Origin: Pectinophora gossypiella
Lineage: Eukaryota > Arthropoda > Insecta > Lepidoptera > Gelechiidae
Assembly: GCF_024362695.1 (NCBI RefSeq)
Contig: NC_065405.1
Coordinates: 3,604,672-3,668,671, forward strand
Direction: 5' to 3'
Length of the DNA: 64,000 bases
The stretch's first letter is position 1. Each line of letters starts with the position of its first letter. The position numbers and the translations under genes were made by a program. The notes beneath the pieces are model-generated. The model worked only from the letters and a program-made list of their open reading frames with translations. It made no database searches and was not told the origin of the DNA. Shown piece after piece: positions 11,001-20,700 of the stretch.

Positions 11001-11663
11001 TATGAATAATGTCAAATTTTAGGTTTGCAAGGGAATATGTCGAAGTATACAGAAAAAGTCCACATTTTACATTTAAAAGTATTATCTATATAACTGTTTT
11101 ATAATCTTTTATTTAATAAAAAAAAAAGAAGGAAAGTCAGAGAGATTTGACTGTGCATATAGTAAAACATCAATTTATAACTCCACATACCATTTATACT
11201 TCAGTAACAGCTTAAGAAACTATCTAACTCAGTCCAGTGCAAACTGGTTTGTAAAACCACTACAAGATTGCATCAGGAAGCTATCTGGACCCCTCAATGC
11301 AATGTAAACAAAACCTTTCGCGGATTTACTTTCACTTAGGCACGAGGCAAGTTCAAGGTCTTCATACAGATAAAAGGAAGATCGACATTTTTTCTACATG
11401 AGGCACAATACACTGTTCTTTACAGATCAATACACCAATTTATCCAAAGAAATCTCCAGAATCGACTCACATGGCAACCGAATTTAGGTTTACTCTAAAA
11501 TGACACGCTTACCTGCAAATCGAATTTTGATAAGGTCCAATGGATGTAAAATCAGTGTAGATGTGACGCCACCCGATATACCAGCTACCAGGTGCTCGTA
11601 CTTAATGTGGCTCAGCAGAGCCAGCTTGGAAGACGACGTATTAGGATTCTTCATTGTAGTCAT
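8032..11663 (-). CDS. SLC25A32: Mitochondrial folate-type carrier, SLC25A32-like (5' part)
   Basis: An inner-membrane carrier of the SLC25 family; vertebrate SLC25A32 moves folate or FAD into mitochondria. Three coding exons join in phase: 11663-11513 (start at the first of two nearby ATGs), 10583-10430 and 8281-8032, 185 codons in all. All borders are GT-AG. Exon 1 carries the first carrier signature HPLDLIKIRF; exon 3 carries the second as NPIWVVKTRL, with Trp in place of the usual acidic residue, a mark of the folate/FAD/pyrimidine carrier group. The order GLYRGVTPNVWGSGSAWG then EAGILSLVMTNP follows SLC25A32 closely. The last exon ends in phase 0 after GLYR. The remaining ~130 residues (third repeat) are not visible and must lie beyond the left edge. 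Assignment to the group is firm; the substrate is inferred. Confidence 0.85.
8795..8960 (+). repeat. Interspersed repeat, inverted relative of 671-830
   Basis: It shares 'gtttaaccttctag', 'tctatctttgtttttgggta', 'attctgatcaaaataaagag' and 'aagcaatataggta' with the opposite strand of 320-360 plus 661-830. It lies in intron 2 of the carrier gene. Confidence 0.5.
9200..9298 (+). mobile_element. SINE type 1, tail fragment
   Basis: 'ttacatgagccatggcaggg' followed by 'gcctttgc', 'aataataaccctgagaccgg' and 'ggttg..aaggttggt' matches the 3' body of the SINEs at 24850 and 48102. The tRNA head is missing. Confidence 0.6.
9357..9603. mobile_element. Fold-back MITE, family B
   Basis: Inverted arms of about 60 bases begin TAATTTTA and run through AAGTTATAYCTGTCATTTTC and 'ttatccgccgaaaaggaaag'. 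The arms differ at only a few positions. The centre is 'tctaaaaattcgcccgggtt'. Non-coding. Relatives of this element are, from memory, frequent in Lepidoptera. Confidence 0.75.
9737..9956. mobile_element. Fold-back MITE, family C
   Basis: The inverted ends are CAGTGTTACTACAAAACA. The arms extend through 'aaactatgtttaaaatat' and its partner to 'cgaaagaagtc' on each side of a GC-rich centre. TAA flanks both ends, a 3-bp duplication like that of PIF/Harbinger-type elements. Non-coding. Confidence 0.7.
9960..10420. other. Intron sequence, nothing further seen
   Basis: Intron 2 of the carrier gene. A/T-rich, with no additional exon or delimited repeat found. Confidence 0.4.
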
Positions 11664-12234
11664 GCCGAAAAAACTAAATCACAGATAAAATCTACAAGCA
11701 TTGTGCGAGTGCCGTTTTTGCTCCTAAGTCTACCGGCAGACACCTTCCCAAAAATCTTTAACGGAATTTAATAAAAAACAATCTTCACTAAACATTATTG
11801 CTTTCGTAATATCACCACGAAATTACGTTTCGCGATAGTGAATGATTTCCTTGATCGAGTAATTGAAAGTAACGTTCCATTTTATGGACGGCTGAATAAT
11901 TCAAGGGGTAACCAATGATTTATCATTAAATAAAGTTATATCCATAACAATTAAATTGGCAAAAAAAATCAACTTAAATATAACGTTAAACAATTTTCTT
12001 TACAGTTTTCTAGTTTAAAGTTCTTGTTCTTCTTGTTTTGTTTGTTGCTTAAGTCATCTGGAAAATGGAACGTAATTTTATGATGTAATGAATCATAGAG
12101 CAACACAGACCTCCGCGTCATGAATAGGTCTTTTATAGACTTAACCGAAATATAAAAAAAATCATCTAATTTTCAAGTTAAGTGAAAAAAATATAGAAAA
12201 TTTGATTTTTGTGACTTACCTTTTGGTAAAAAAT

Positions 12235-12482
12235 ATGACATAAAAGCATAGCCTTTTTTTTTTTTTTTGGTTTGGTTTTCCCCGAAGGGTAAGGCAAAGG
12301 GAACTATGCCCATACAGCCATGTCTGACGTATTTTTTTTTCTTGATGATTAATGAAATGATGAAAGGTGATGATGATGAAACCTAAGCCCCCACCCTCGG
12401 AGTAGACTCCTACTCCGAACCCCAAACGAATTAACTCAAAAGTCCGCATAAACTTTTGAGTTATGAAGCGGCTTCCTGACAC
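12235..12482 (-). repeat. Interspersed repeat with minus-sense poly-A end
   Basis: A run of T at 12257-12270 is followed by 'ccccgaagggtaaggcaaag', a GATGATGATG patch and 'gtagactcctactccgaacc'. Read on the minus strand this ends in poly-A, as a retroposed SINE or LINE tail would. The 88-codon minus frame across it is not a gene. It lies in the spacer between the carrier and peptidase genes. Confidence 0.45.
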
Positions 12483-13052
12483 GAAGCGAAAATAGGCAGA
12501 TACACTTTGTTTATTGAATACTCCAATATAATAACACTCGCGAATGTCTTCCGACTAACTTAATGCGATCATTAACCACAAAACACCACTTCGTATTAAT
12601 TATTTAGATTATTCAATGAAGAAAGCAACTGTCCCGTTCCCGCCTCCCGCCAAAAAGCCAAAAGCATAGCCTTTATAAATATTTTTTTGTTTTGGTAACA
12701 CAAAGAGCATGCACAAAGTTAGTATTACCATATTAATTAATCTAGTAGACAATATAGAAAACGTTTATTTATTTTACGGATTTTTCCTATCTGTATTTAT
12801 ATCTTCGTAGTTACAAAACAAATAATGATATTTTAATTAAAAGTAATTTATATTGACTTCTATGAATTAAAGGTTATAAAATTGTTAATTTACATAATTT
12901 TATAAAAAATGGTGGTTTACGTTTAAATGGTAATGGTCACACTTTAATTTTCGGCGTTTGACGTTTAGGCAGGCTACTAGATTATTGCCCATTTATTACG
13001 TAAATCAGCGAACTAGAATTTTACATCATAGTCTGCAAGGAATACAAGCAAA

Positions 13053-14456
13053 ATGCTGAAAGTAGCGACTGTGTTGAGGTTGCTCCCTAAACAGCCTAAC
13101 CAGGTACGTCAGCTTGCGACGGCCGTCGGCTACAAAGAGGCACTAGTAAACGTGCCCCCGACAAGGCTCACAGTACTTGATAATGGACTTCGTGTCGCTT
13201 CGGAAGATTCTGGCGCCGCCACAGCTACCGTTGGTTTGTGGATTGATGCTGGTTCCAGATACGAAAACTCTAAGAACAATGGTGTTGCCCATTTCCTTGA
13301 ACACATGGCTTTCAAAGGCACCAGTAAAAGGTCGCAAACAGACCTCGAACTACTCGTAGAAAACATGGGAGCTCACTTGAACGCGTACACGTCGCGGGAA
13401 CAGACCGTGTTCTACGCTAAATGCCTCGCTAACGACGTCCCCGTCGCCGTAGAAATCCTTGCAGACATCATCCAAAACTCTTCGCTCGCCGAACCCGAAA
13501 TCGAACGAGAAAGAGGTGTTATCCTCCGCGAGATGCAAGACGTCGAGAGTAACCTCCAAGAAGTTGTTTTCGATCATCTTCATGCTACAGCTTTCCAAGG
13601 AACTCCTTTGGGTCAGACTATCCTGGGACCCACCAAGAACATCAAGAAAATCTCCAAAGCTGATCTGCAGCAGTACATTAAGAATCACTACCTGCCTCCC
13701 CGCATCGTCCTCTCTGGGGCTGGTGGTGTTGACCATGAGAAACTTGTAGAGCTGGCCAAGAAGAGCTTCAGTGGATTGAAGAATGCTCCTATTGAAATTC
13801 CTGAGTTAGCTCCTTGCCGTTACACTGGCTCCGAAATCAGGGTACGAGATGACTCAATGCCTTTGGCGCATGTAGCCATTGCAGTTGAAGGTGTTGGCTG
13901 GACAGATGCAGACAACATTCCCCTAATGGTCGCCAATACTCTTATTGGAGCTTGGGACCGCTCTCAGGGTGGTGGTGCCAACAATGCCTCCTACCTGGCC
14001 CGTGCCTCATCCATTGAAGGTCTTTGCCACAGCTTCCAGTCTTTCAACACCTGCTACAAAGACACTGGCTTGTGGGGCATCTACTTCGTGGCTGAGCCCT
14101 TGCAGTTGGAAGACATGCTCTACAATATCCAGAAGGAATGGATGAAGCTCTGCACATCTGTCACTGAGGCTGAGGTTGAGAGAGCAAAGAACCTGCTGAA
14201 GACCAACATGCTCCTCCAGCTTGACGGCACCACCCCAGTTTGTGAAGACATCGGCCGTCAGATGCTGTGCTACAACCGCCGCATTCCTCTTCATGAGCTT
14301 GATGCCCGTATTGAAGCTGTTACAGCTGCAAATGTCCGTGATGTATGCTACAAGTACATCTATGACCGCTGCCCTGCCGTTGCTGCCGTTGGGCCCACTG
14401 AAAACCTGCCAGACTACAGCAGAATCCGTGCCAGCATGTACTGGCTCAGAGCGTAA
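13053..14456 (+). CDS. Mitochondrial processing peptidase beta subunit
   Basis: The zinc-metalloprotease subunit of the matrix enzyme that removes import presequences; the closest relative, UQCRC1, is core protein 1 of complex III. The 467-residue frame begins with a basic, hydroxylated presequence (about residues 1-24) and then the M16 peptidase N-domain. The inverted zinc motif is complete: His80-Phe-Leu-Glu83-His84, with Glu160 lying 76 residues after His84, as in active beta subunits. AYTSREQTVFYAKC (111-124) follows the beta family. The inactive M16 C-domain fills the second half. There are no introns. Start: the ATG after 'aagcaaa', just before the presequence. Possible poly-A signal AATAAA at 14553-14558. 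It is divergent from the carrier gene (1.4 kb apart) and convergent with COG3. With the motif intact I favour the peptidase over a pure complex III core role, though one insect protein might serve both. Confidence 0.93.
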   Translation: MLKVATVLRLLPKQPNQVRQLATAVGYKEALVNVPPTRLTVLDNGLRVASEDSGAATATVGLWIDAGSRYENSKNNGVAHFLEHMAFKGTSKRSQTDLELLVENMGAHLNAYTSREQTVFYAKCLANDVPVAVEILADIIQNSSLAEPEIERERGVILREMQDVESNLQEVVFDHLHATAFQGTPLGQTILGPTKNIKKISKADLQQYIKNHYLPPRIVLSGAGGVDHEKLVELAKKSFSGLKNAPIEIPELAPCRYTGSEIRVRDDSMPLAHVAIAVEGVGWTDADNIPLMVANTLIGAWDRSQGGGANNASYLARASSIEGLCHSFQSFNTCYKDTGLWGIYFVAEPLQLEDMLYNIQKEWMKLCTSVTEAEVERAKNLLKTNMLLQLDGTTPVCEDIGRQMLCYNRRIPLHELDARIEAVTAANVRDVCYKYIYDRCPAVAAVGPTENLPDYSRIRASMYWLRA

Positions 14457-14552
14457 ATGAATTTGTAATAGTTTATTTTAGTATTGTTATTTAAATCAGT
14501 AAGATCGAAAACGCATTAAACTCTCACGCCCAAATGTCTGTCGTTTTATTAA

Positions 14553-14588
14553 AATAAAACACTCTGTCTTTGGTGGAATGTATTTATT
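14553..14588. terminator. Overlapping poly-A signals of two convergent genes
   Basis: The plus strand has AATAAA at 14553-14558 for the peptidase gene. The minus strand has AATAAA read from 14583-14588 (plus TTTATT), and another at 14545-14550, suitable for COG3. Each signal lies within about 30 bases of the other gene's likely cleavage site, so the 3' ends abut or overlap. Inferred from motif position only. Confidence 0.55.
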
Positions 14589-14702
14589 TATTATAGGAGT
14601 ATAAGTAAATACAATGTGTAAATAAACTTATTTGCCTCCTAATGAGTGATACTGTGTATTATTTTTATATCAATACATAACCTAAATGATGGTACATGAA
14701 TG

Positions 14703-17700
14703 CTAGACAACAGTGCTGTTGTTGGTAGAATCACTAGGACTTTCTTCTTTTTTCTCTTGAACGCTGGAAACACTGGGTTTACGGACGGTGCTAGTTTTCC
14801 TTTTTGTCCCATATGGCAACACTGGTTCACTGTGGCTGATAAGACTGGCAGAGGATATGAAAACTGACACCTGTTCGGGCGTAGGACACGCCACAATAAG
14901 AGTGTCCTCATATGAATAACCAGAATTCGTCAGCAATTGCTCCATTTGTACGAAATATCCGACGACATTATTCTGAAACAAATACAGTGTTAGTGACATC
15001 GTAACGAAAACTTTGAGGAAATAAAATATACTAGATACAAGTATTTGGTATAGAACATGGTTTTTAGTCAATACCATACAATAAAGAATAATAGAACTAC
15101 GTATAGGTAACTCTGCACCAAATAATCTCATTCTGCCTCCTTGGCACACGGTAAGAATAAGATTATGGCGAGATTATTGTATGAAGTGTCCGGTGTGTGG
15201 CTTGACCTTGTGGTCACGCCAGGTGAAATTGTTTTCACCTGTACTAAGAGCTTGTCCAGAAAGGGCGAATTCGCCGCGATTCTCTCGCGTGCACCGTTGC
15301 GTCCACAAGGTACGTGCCAACGCGCGTCTATAAACTCGCGCGTATCTCACTAGCCGCGCGTATCTCACTAACGCGCGAATCATTTCGCGCGGATCGTTTC
15401 GCAGCGAATTCGCCCTTTGTGGACAAGCTCTTAGTACTGACTAAATTCCTCCCCAAATGCTCGCGCGTTGGCACGTACCTTGTGGACGGAACGGTCGCGC
15501 GAGAGAATCGCTGCGAATTCGCCCTTTCTGGACAAGCTCTAAGCATTAAGGATATTGAGACCCTAGCTCGGCGACAATAGATGGCGTAAGTGTAGCCATG
15601 CCATTTGGTGATCGAAATTATTTTTGTCACAGATAAACTAAAATAAATGAGCTCTACACCTTTTTGCCACTACTTGAAGGTCTACTTTTTCATACAAATT
15701 CCATAGTAATTTTGTGTTTTGACGTTTGGTAAAAAGGAACTGATTTGACTAGTAGGAAACTAACCTATTACTTAGTTACCTATTCACTCTAGATAGGGAG
15801 AATGTAGAGGGGCTAGGTACGACGCTATCTGTCCAACAGTGTCCTGCGCACTACACCACGGCATTAGTTCAAATAGTCAAAAGTAAATACACAACAGTAA
15901 AAAAAGAACAACCAACCCTTATAGGCCTAAAGAGTATAAACTCAGTCTCCTTATTGGCGAGATAGAGTTGCATGGAGCGCTGCAGCGGCGCGAGGTGCGT
16001 TTTGATCCGTCTCTGGGCCTCCTTCACGACGACTGCTAGTTCCTCTGCCGTAGCCTTTCGCTCAACAGCTGGCGTGACTGCTTGGGCCTGAAAAGTGGCA
16101 ATATTTAAGGAAATTTCTTATTATTAGCTTCCAATAGTGTTGCTTATCGATGGTAGCTTCTGACTGTTGCAAGAGCTATCTATAAACTAGTATAGGACAA
16201 ACAACATTATGCGAAAAAATAAAAGGTCCCGTGCGTGTGATGTCTGAGGGGGGGGGGGGGGGGGGTGAGGTAAACCTAGCTCAGACGCTGGTGGGGAGCG
16301 GAGAGTTGCCGTTCTATACGTAGTATTATTCCTTCATCATCATCAGCCCATTAACGTCCCCACTGCTGGGGCACGAGCCTTCCCTATGGATGGATAGGGA
16401 GATCGGGCCTTAAACCATCACGCGGGCCCAGTGCGGATTGGTGGTTATTAACGACTGCTAATGCAGCCGGGACCAACGGCTTAACGTGCATTCCGAAGCA
16501 CGGAGGAGCTCGAGATGAAAACTTTTTTTTGTGGTCACCCATCCTATGACCGGCCTTTGCGAAAGTTGCTTAACTTCAACAATCGCAGACCGAGCGCGTT
16601 AACCGCTGCGCCACCGAGCTCCTCCGAGTATTATTCCTTATTCTATGCTATTGTATAGATAGATATCCCTTGCAATAGTCAGAAACAATACTATGAATAG
16701 TACTGCTGTGTAACGATAGCATTGGTCTAAATGACCGACTAGGACTATTACTAGTATAGATGATTTTCAAGGTAATAGTAGCTTCTAACGGTCTCCGTAG
16801 TAGAGTGGATCCCTTGGGTTCACGATCCAGAGGTCCCGGGTTCGTTTCCCAGTGGAAATATAACACAGAAAAACACTGTGATCCCTAGTTTGGTTAGTAC
16901 ATCGCAAGCTCACCCGGTTGTCCTTAAGTAAGATAGAATAGTGTGTAGTACACACTAAAATTTATTTTATTATGGCAACACCGAATTCCATTCTTTCTTC
17001 TACCCTTTAACCATCATGGCGATGGGTGTTGCATTTTCCATTTTTGTACATTTTATTTAAATACAGTCCATTTCTAAATATTCAAGCATGTGTTTTTACT
17101 TATATTTAACACCAGCGACGCACATGCTTTTGGTCCTTCGAACCTTTTTAGTTATTTTGCATTAGTTAATTAAATTCAGTGCGCGAGAAGATTTCCGCGG
17201 TGTGATACTCAAAGTGTATCATGAGTGCTATTGACTCGACACCTCCGGCTTCTTCGAGATCCCTGCGGCGGGCGACTTCGCTGCATGCGCAGGAGACCTA
17301 AGTATCGCCTACATCGGTGAGCTATACTCCCGATGCTCTACAGGTTTGTCGCCATCCATCGGTGAGCCATTCTCCCGATGCGCCTGATTACTGGCTAAAC
17401 AAGCCGCCAGTGAGCTATTCTCCTGGCATCTCCATAAAGTACTACGGTTAAAGTTCGTATGTGCTAATTTAAAGTGTTCAGTGAACGTATTTTCCCCTTT
17501 TGTGCTATTGATAAAAGGTGGATAATTTTTATACTGCATGATTCTATAAATCATCAGACTTTTTACGTTTTGTGCTATTGACAAAACAAACTTTAAATTT
17601 CACGTTTTGTGCTATTGACAAAACAAACTTTAAATTTCGCGTTTTGTGCCATTGACAAAACAAATTTAATTCGCATTTTGTGCTATTGACAAAAAGTGGA

Positions 17701-20700
17701 ACATTTTTATTTCATCGGACTGCATGATTCTATAAATCTGCAACGCCATTTTAATTTTACCTATTATTTTTACAATCTGTGTTGAACTTTGCATTTGTTT
17801 TATTTGGTTGGCAACAATCGCGCAACCATAGTGCAAAAATACAATAAACATTTGTTTTTAAACACGTTTCGCTATACGTAACGTACCTTTTCCGATTTAC
17901 CGGTTTTTTAAAACTTACATTTTATATGACTTTAAAATAAAAATAAAAAACATTGACATTCAATTGTTTGCGTTAAACGGAACGTTCGAGTGAAGGAGCG
18001 AGACGACGACATCAAGACGCTGCGAGAAAGAACGAGCTGCAAGATTTAGTGACGTGTGTGTTGTGTCTTTCGTTAATTTGCCCCCGCGCAACCGAGTTTC
18101 CGGAAGCATTTCGGCTTTGTTAGCCATTTTGTTTTATTATTGTTATTCTATTGTTTTATTGCGTGTTAACGTATTTAAGAATTTTGGAGTTCATATTGTT
18201 AAAAATACTGTTTCAACTGTTTAAATTTAATAGTTCTATTGCAATTTGTTACTGACGTATTTGGGTGGTTTCAATAATGGAGCAAGGAAGCGATTTAAAA
18301 GGCCTGGTGGCCTCCCGAGGCCATGTAAAGAGTTCCATAACTCGCATGTATAATTACGCACGGGAATTACAATCGGCGCCAGGTAAAATTGATTCCTATA
18401 TAATTCAGGAAAAGCTCAATAGGCTAACCAAATGTTTCGATCAGTATATTGACTATAACCTACGAATTTCCATTCTAGATTCAAATGATGAGAAAACGGA
18501 AAACGTGTTCGAGGTTGAAGGCCGATATTATGACACCGTAAGTATCTTTTCTAGATGTCTAGAAAGCTACAAAAAAGAGGATAGGCCTCCAGCCAGACGT
18601 CTTCCACCGATTGAACTCCCAAAATTTTATGGTGAATTAAGTGAATTTCACAGTTTTTATAATCTATTCAAAGATGTTATAGATCAGGACCCCTCTCTGT
18701 CGCCGTGCGACAAGTTTTATTATTTGAGGAGCTTGCTTTGTGGCGAAGCCCACAATATTATACAACACTTGACACTTACAAGTGAAAATTATGCTGTTGC
18801 CTTGCAGTTGTTAAAGCAACGGTTTGATAATAAAAAGCAGGTGGTTAATAATCATATTGTTGCCATTTTGGACCTGCCTGTACAAAGTAAGACTTCTGCT
18901 CCTGCTCTGCGAACCTTGGTCTCAACTACGAGACAACATATAGGCGCTCTTAAAAATTTAGATGTACCTGTGGAATCATGGGATTTGATAATAATTTCCA
19001 TTTTACAAAGGAAAATTGACCAATATACACTGCGAGCATTTCATTTAGAAAAGCAAAGTGACAGTAATTTGCCTAACCTGAAGGATTTTTTGACCTTTTT
19101 AGATAACCGGGCAGCAGCTCTCGAGACCCTCGGAGAAAGCGCGCCAGCATCTTCTGTGCGCCGCAACAGCCTAGTAGCTTCAAAAAATAATGCTAATAAA
19201 AATAATAATGATATCATAAAGCCCATTAACTGTAAGTATTGCAACTCACACAGTCATAAACTGCATCAATGTCCAAGTTTCAAGCTTGTTGAGCCCACTA
19301 ACCGTAATGAGTTTGTTTGCAAACATAAATTATGTAAAATATGTCTTAATGAGCACCTAAATAAAAAATGTTTTTTCACTTTTAATTGTGCTAAATGCAA
19401 GGGTACGCACAACACTTTGTTGCATGAGGACGTTCCTCAAAGCAGTGAGCAGAAAGTCAGCTTATTAGCTAATAAAAATGATAATGTCTTATTGCCCACA
19501 GTTAGGGTTAAATTATACAATAAGGACGGGCTGCCAATTTACGCACGTGCTTTACTTGACTCAGGGAGCCAAGTCTCATTTGTTTCTTCTGATCTTGCTG
19601 ATCAAATAGGTTGTAAGTTACAGCCTACTAATGTTAAGGTTACAGGTGTGTGTGATGGTTCAAATATTTCAACACAACAGACCACATTAGACATCAATTC
19701 TACTACAAACGATTTTAAAATGTCATTGACTTGCCATGTAGTAAAAAATATTACATCTGACATGCCACAGTTTTTGGTACAAAAACATAAATATCATTTT
19801 CCATCCTATGTTAGGCTGGCAGATAATGACTTTGATACTTGTGACAAGATTAGCATTCTCCTAGGTTGCGACATATTTTTTCAGGTTCTACTTCGTGACC
19901 AGATTCCGGTTGTGCCTGGGGAGCTATTCCTGCAAAACACACGCTTCGGCTTTGTGGTCGCCGGGAGGGTTCCTGCCTACGCACCTACATCTTCATGCTT
20001 GGCTTCTAACTTTTGCACAACGCAATCTAACCTCTCTGGCACAAGTAACGAATTTATTCAACCTCATTGTCACTTAGACAAAATTGTTTCACAGTTCTGG
20101 CAAACAGAAAAAGTACCTGAAGTTTATACTGAAGGGGAAACTGAACAACAGTTAACTGAACAAATATTTAAAGAGTCTGTTGTTTTACATGATGACAAGT
20201 TTGAGGTGGCTTTACCTCTCAAACAGGATATTAATAAATTGCATTTGGGTAATTCTCTTTCATGTGCATTGAAACGATTTCATAACTTGGAATTAAGATT
20301 TAAAAAGGATGACACTTTATTTCAAAACTATAAAGCATTTATTGATGAATATGTAGATTTAGGCCATGCCAAATATATAGATGTGTCTGAATATAATTTG
20401 GAGGATCAGGCAGTGTTCTTTTTGCCTCATCATCCAGTTTTCAATGAAAACAGTTTAACTACAAAATTAAGAGTAGTATTTGATGGTTCAATGCAAAGTT
20501 TGTCTAAAATTTCACTTAATGATGTCTTATTAAATGGGCCTGTTGTGCAGAATGATCTATTTAGCATTCTTATATTGTTTAGACTTTACAAGTATATTTT
20601 AAATTGTGACATTCAAAAAATGTTCAGATGTATAAACGTGACACCATCACACCGCCAATTGCAAAACATATTGTGGAGGCCGGCTTCAGACAGTGCTATA

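Noticed and set aside
17567..17694. CRISPR-like array of short repeats
   Set aside because: The repeats are palindromic hairpins in a eukaryotic retrotransposon leader with no spacers of constant length; they are better read as RNA structure.
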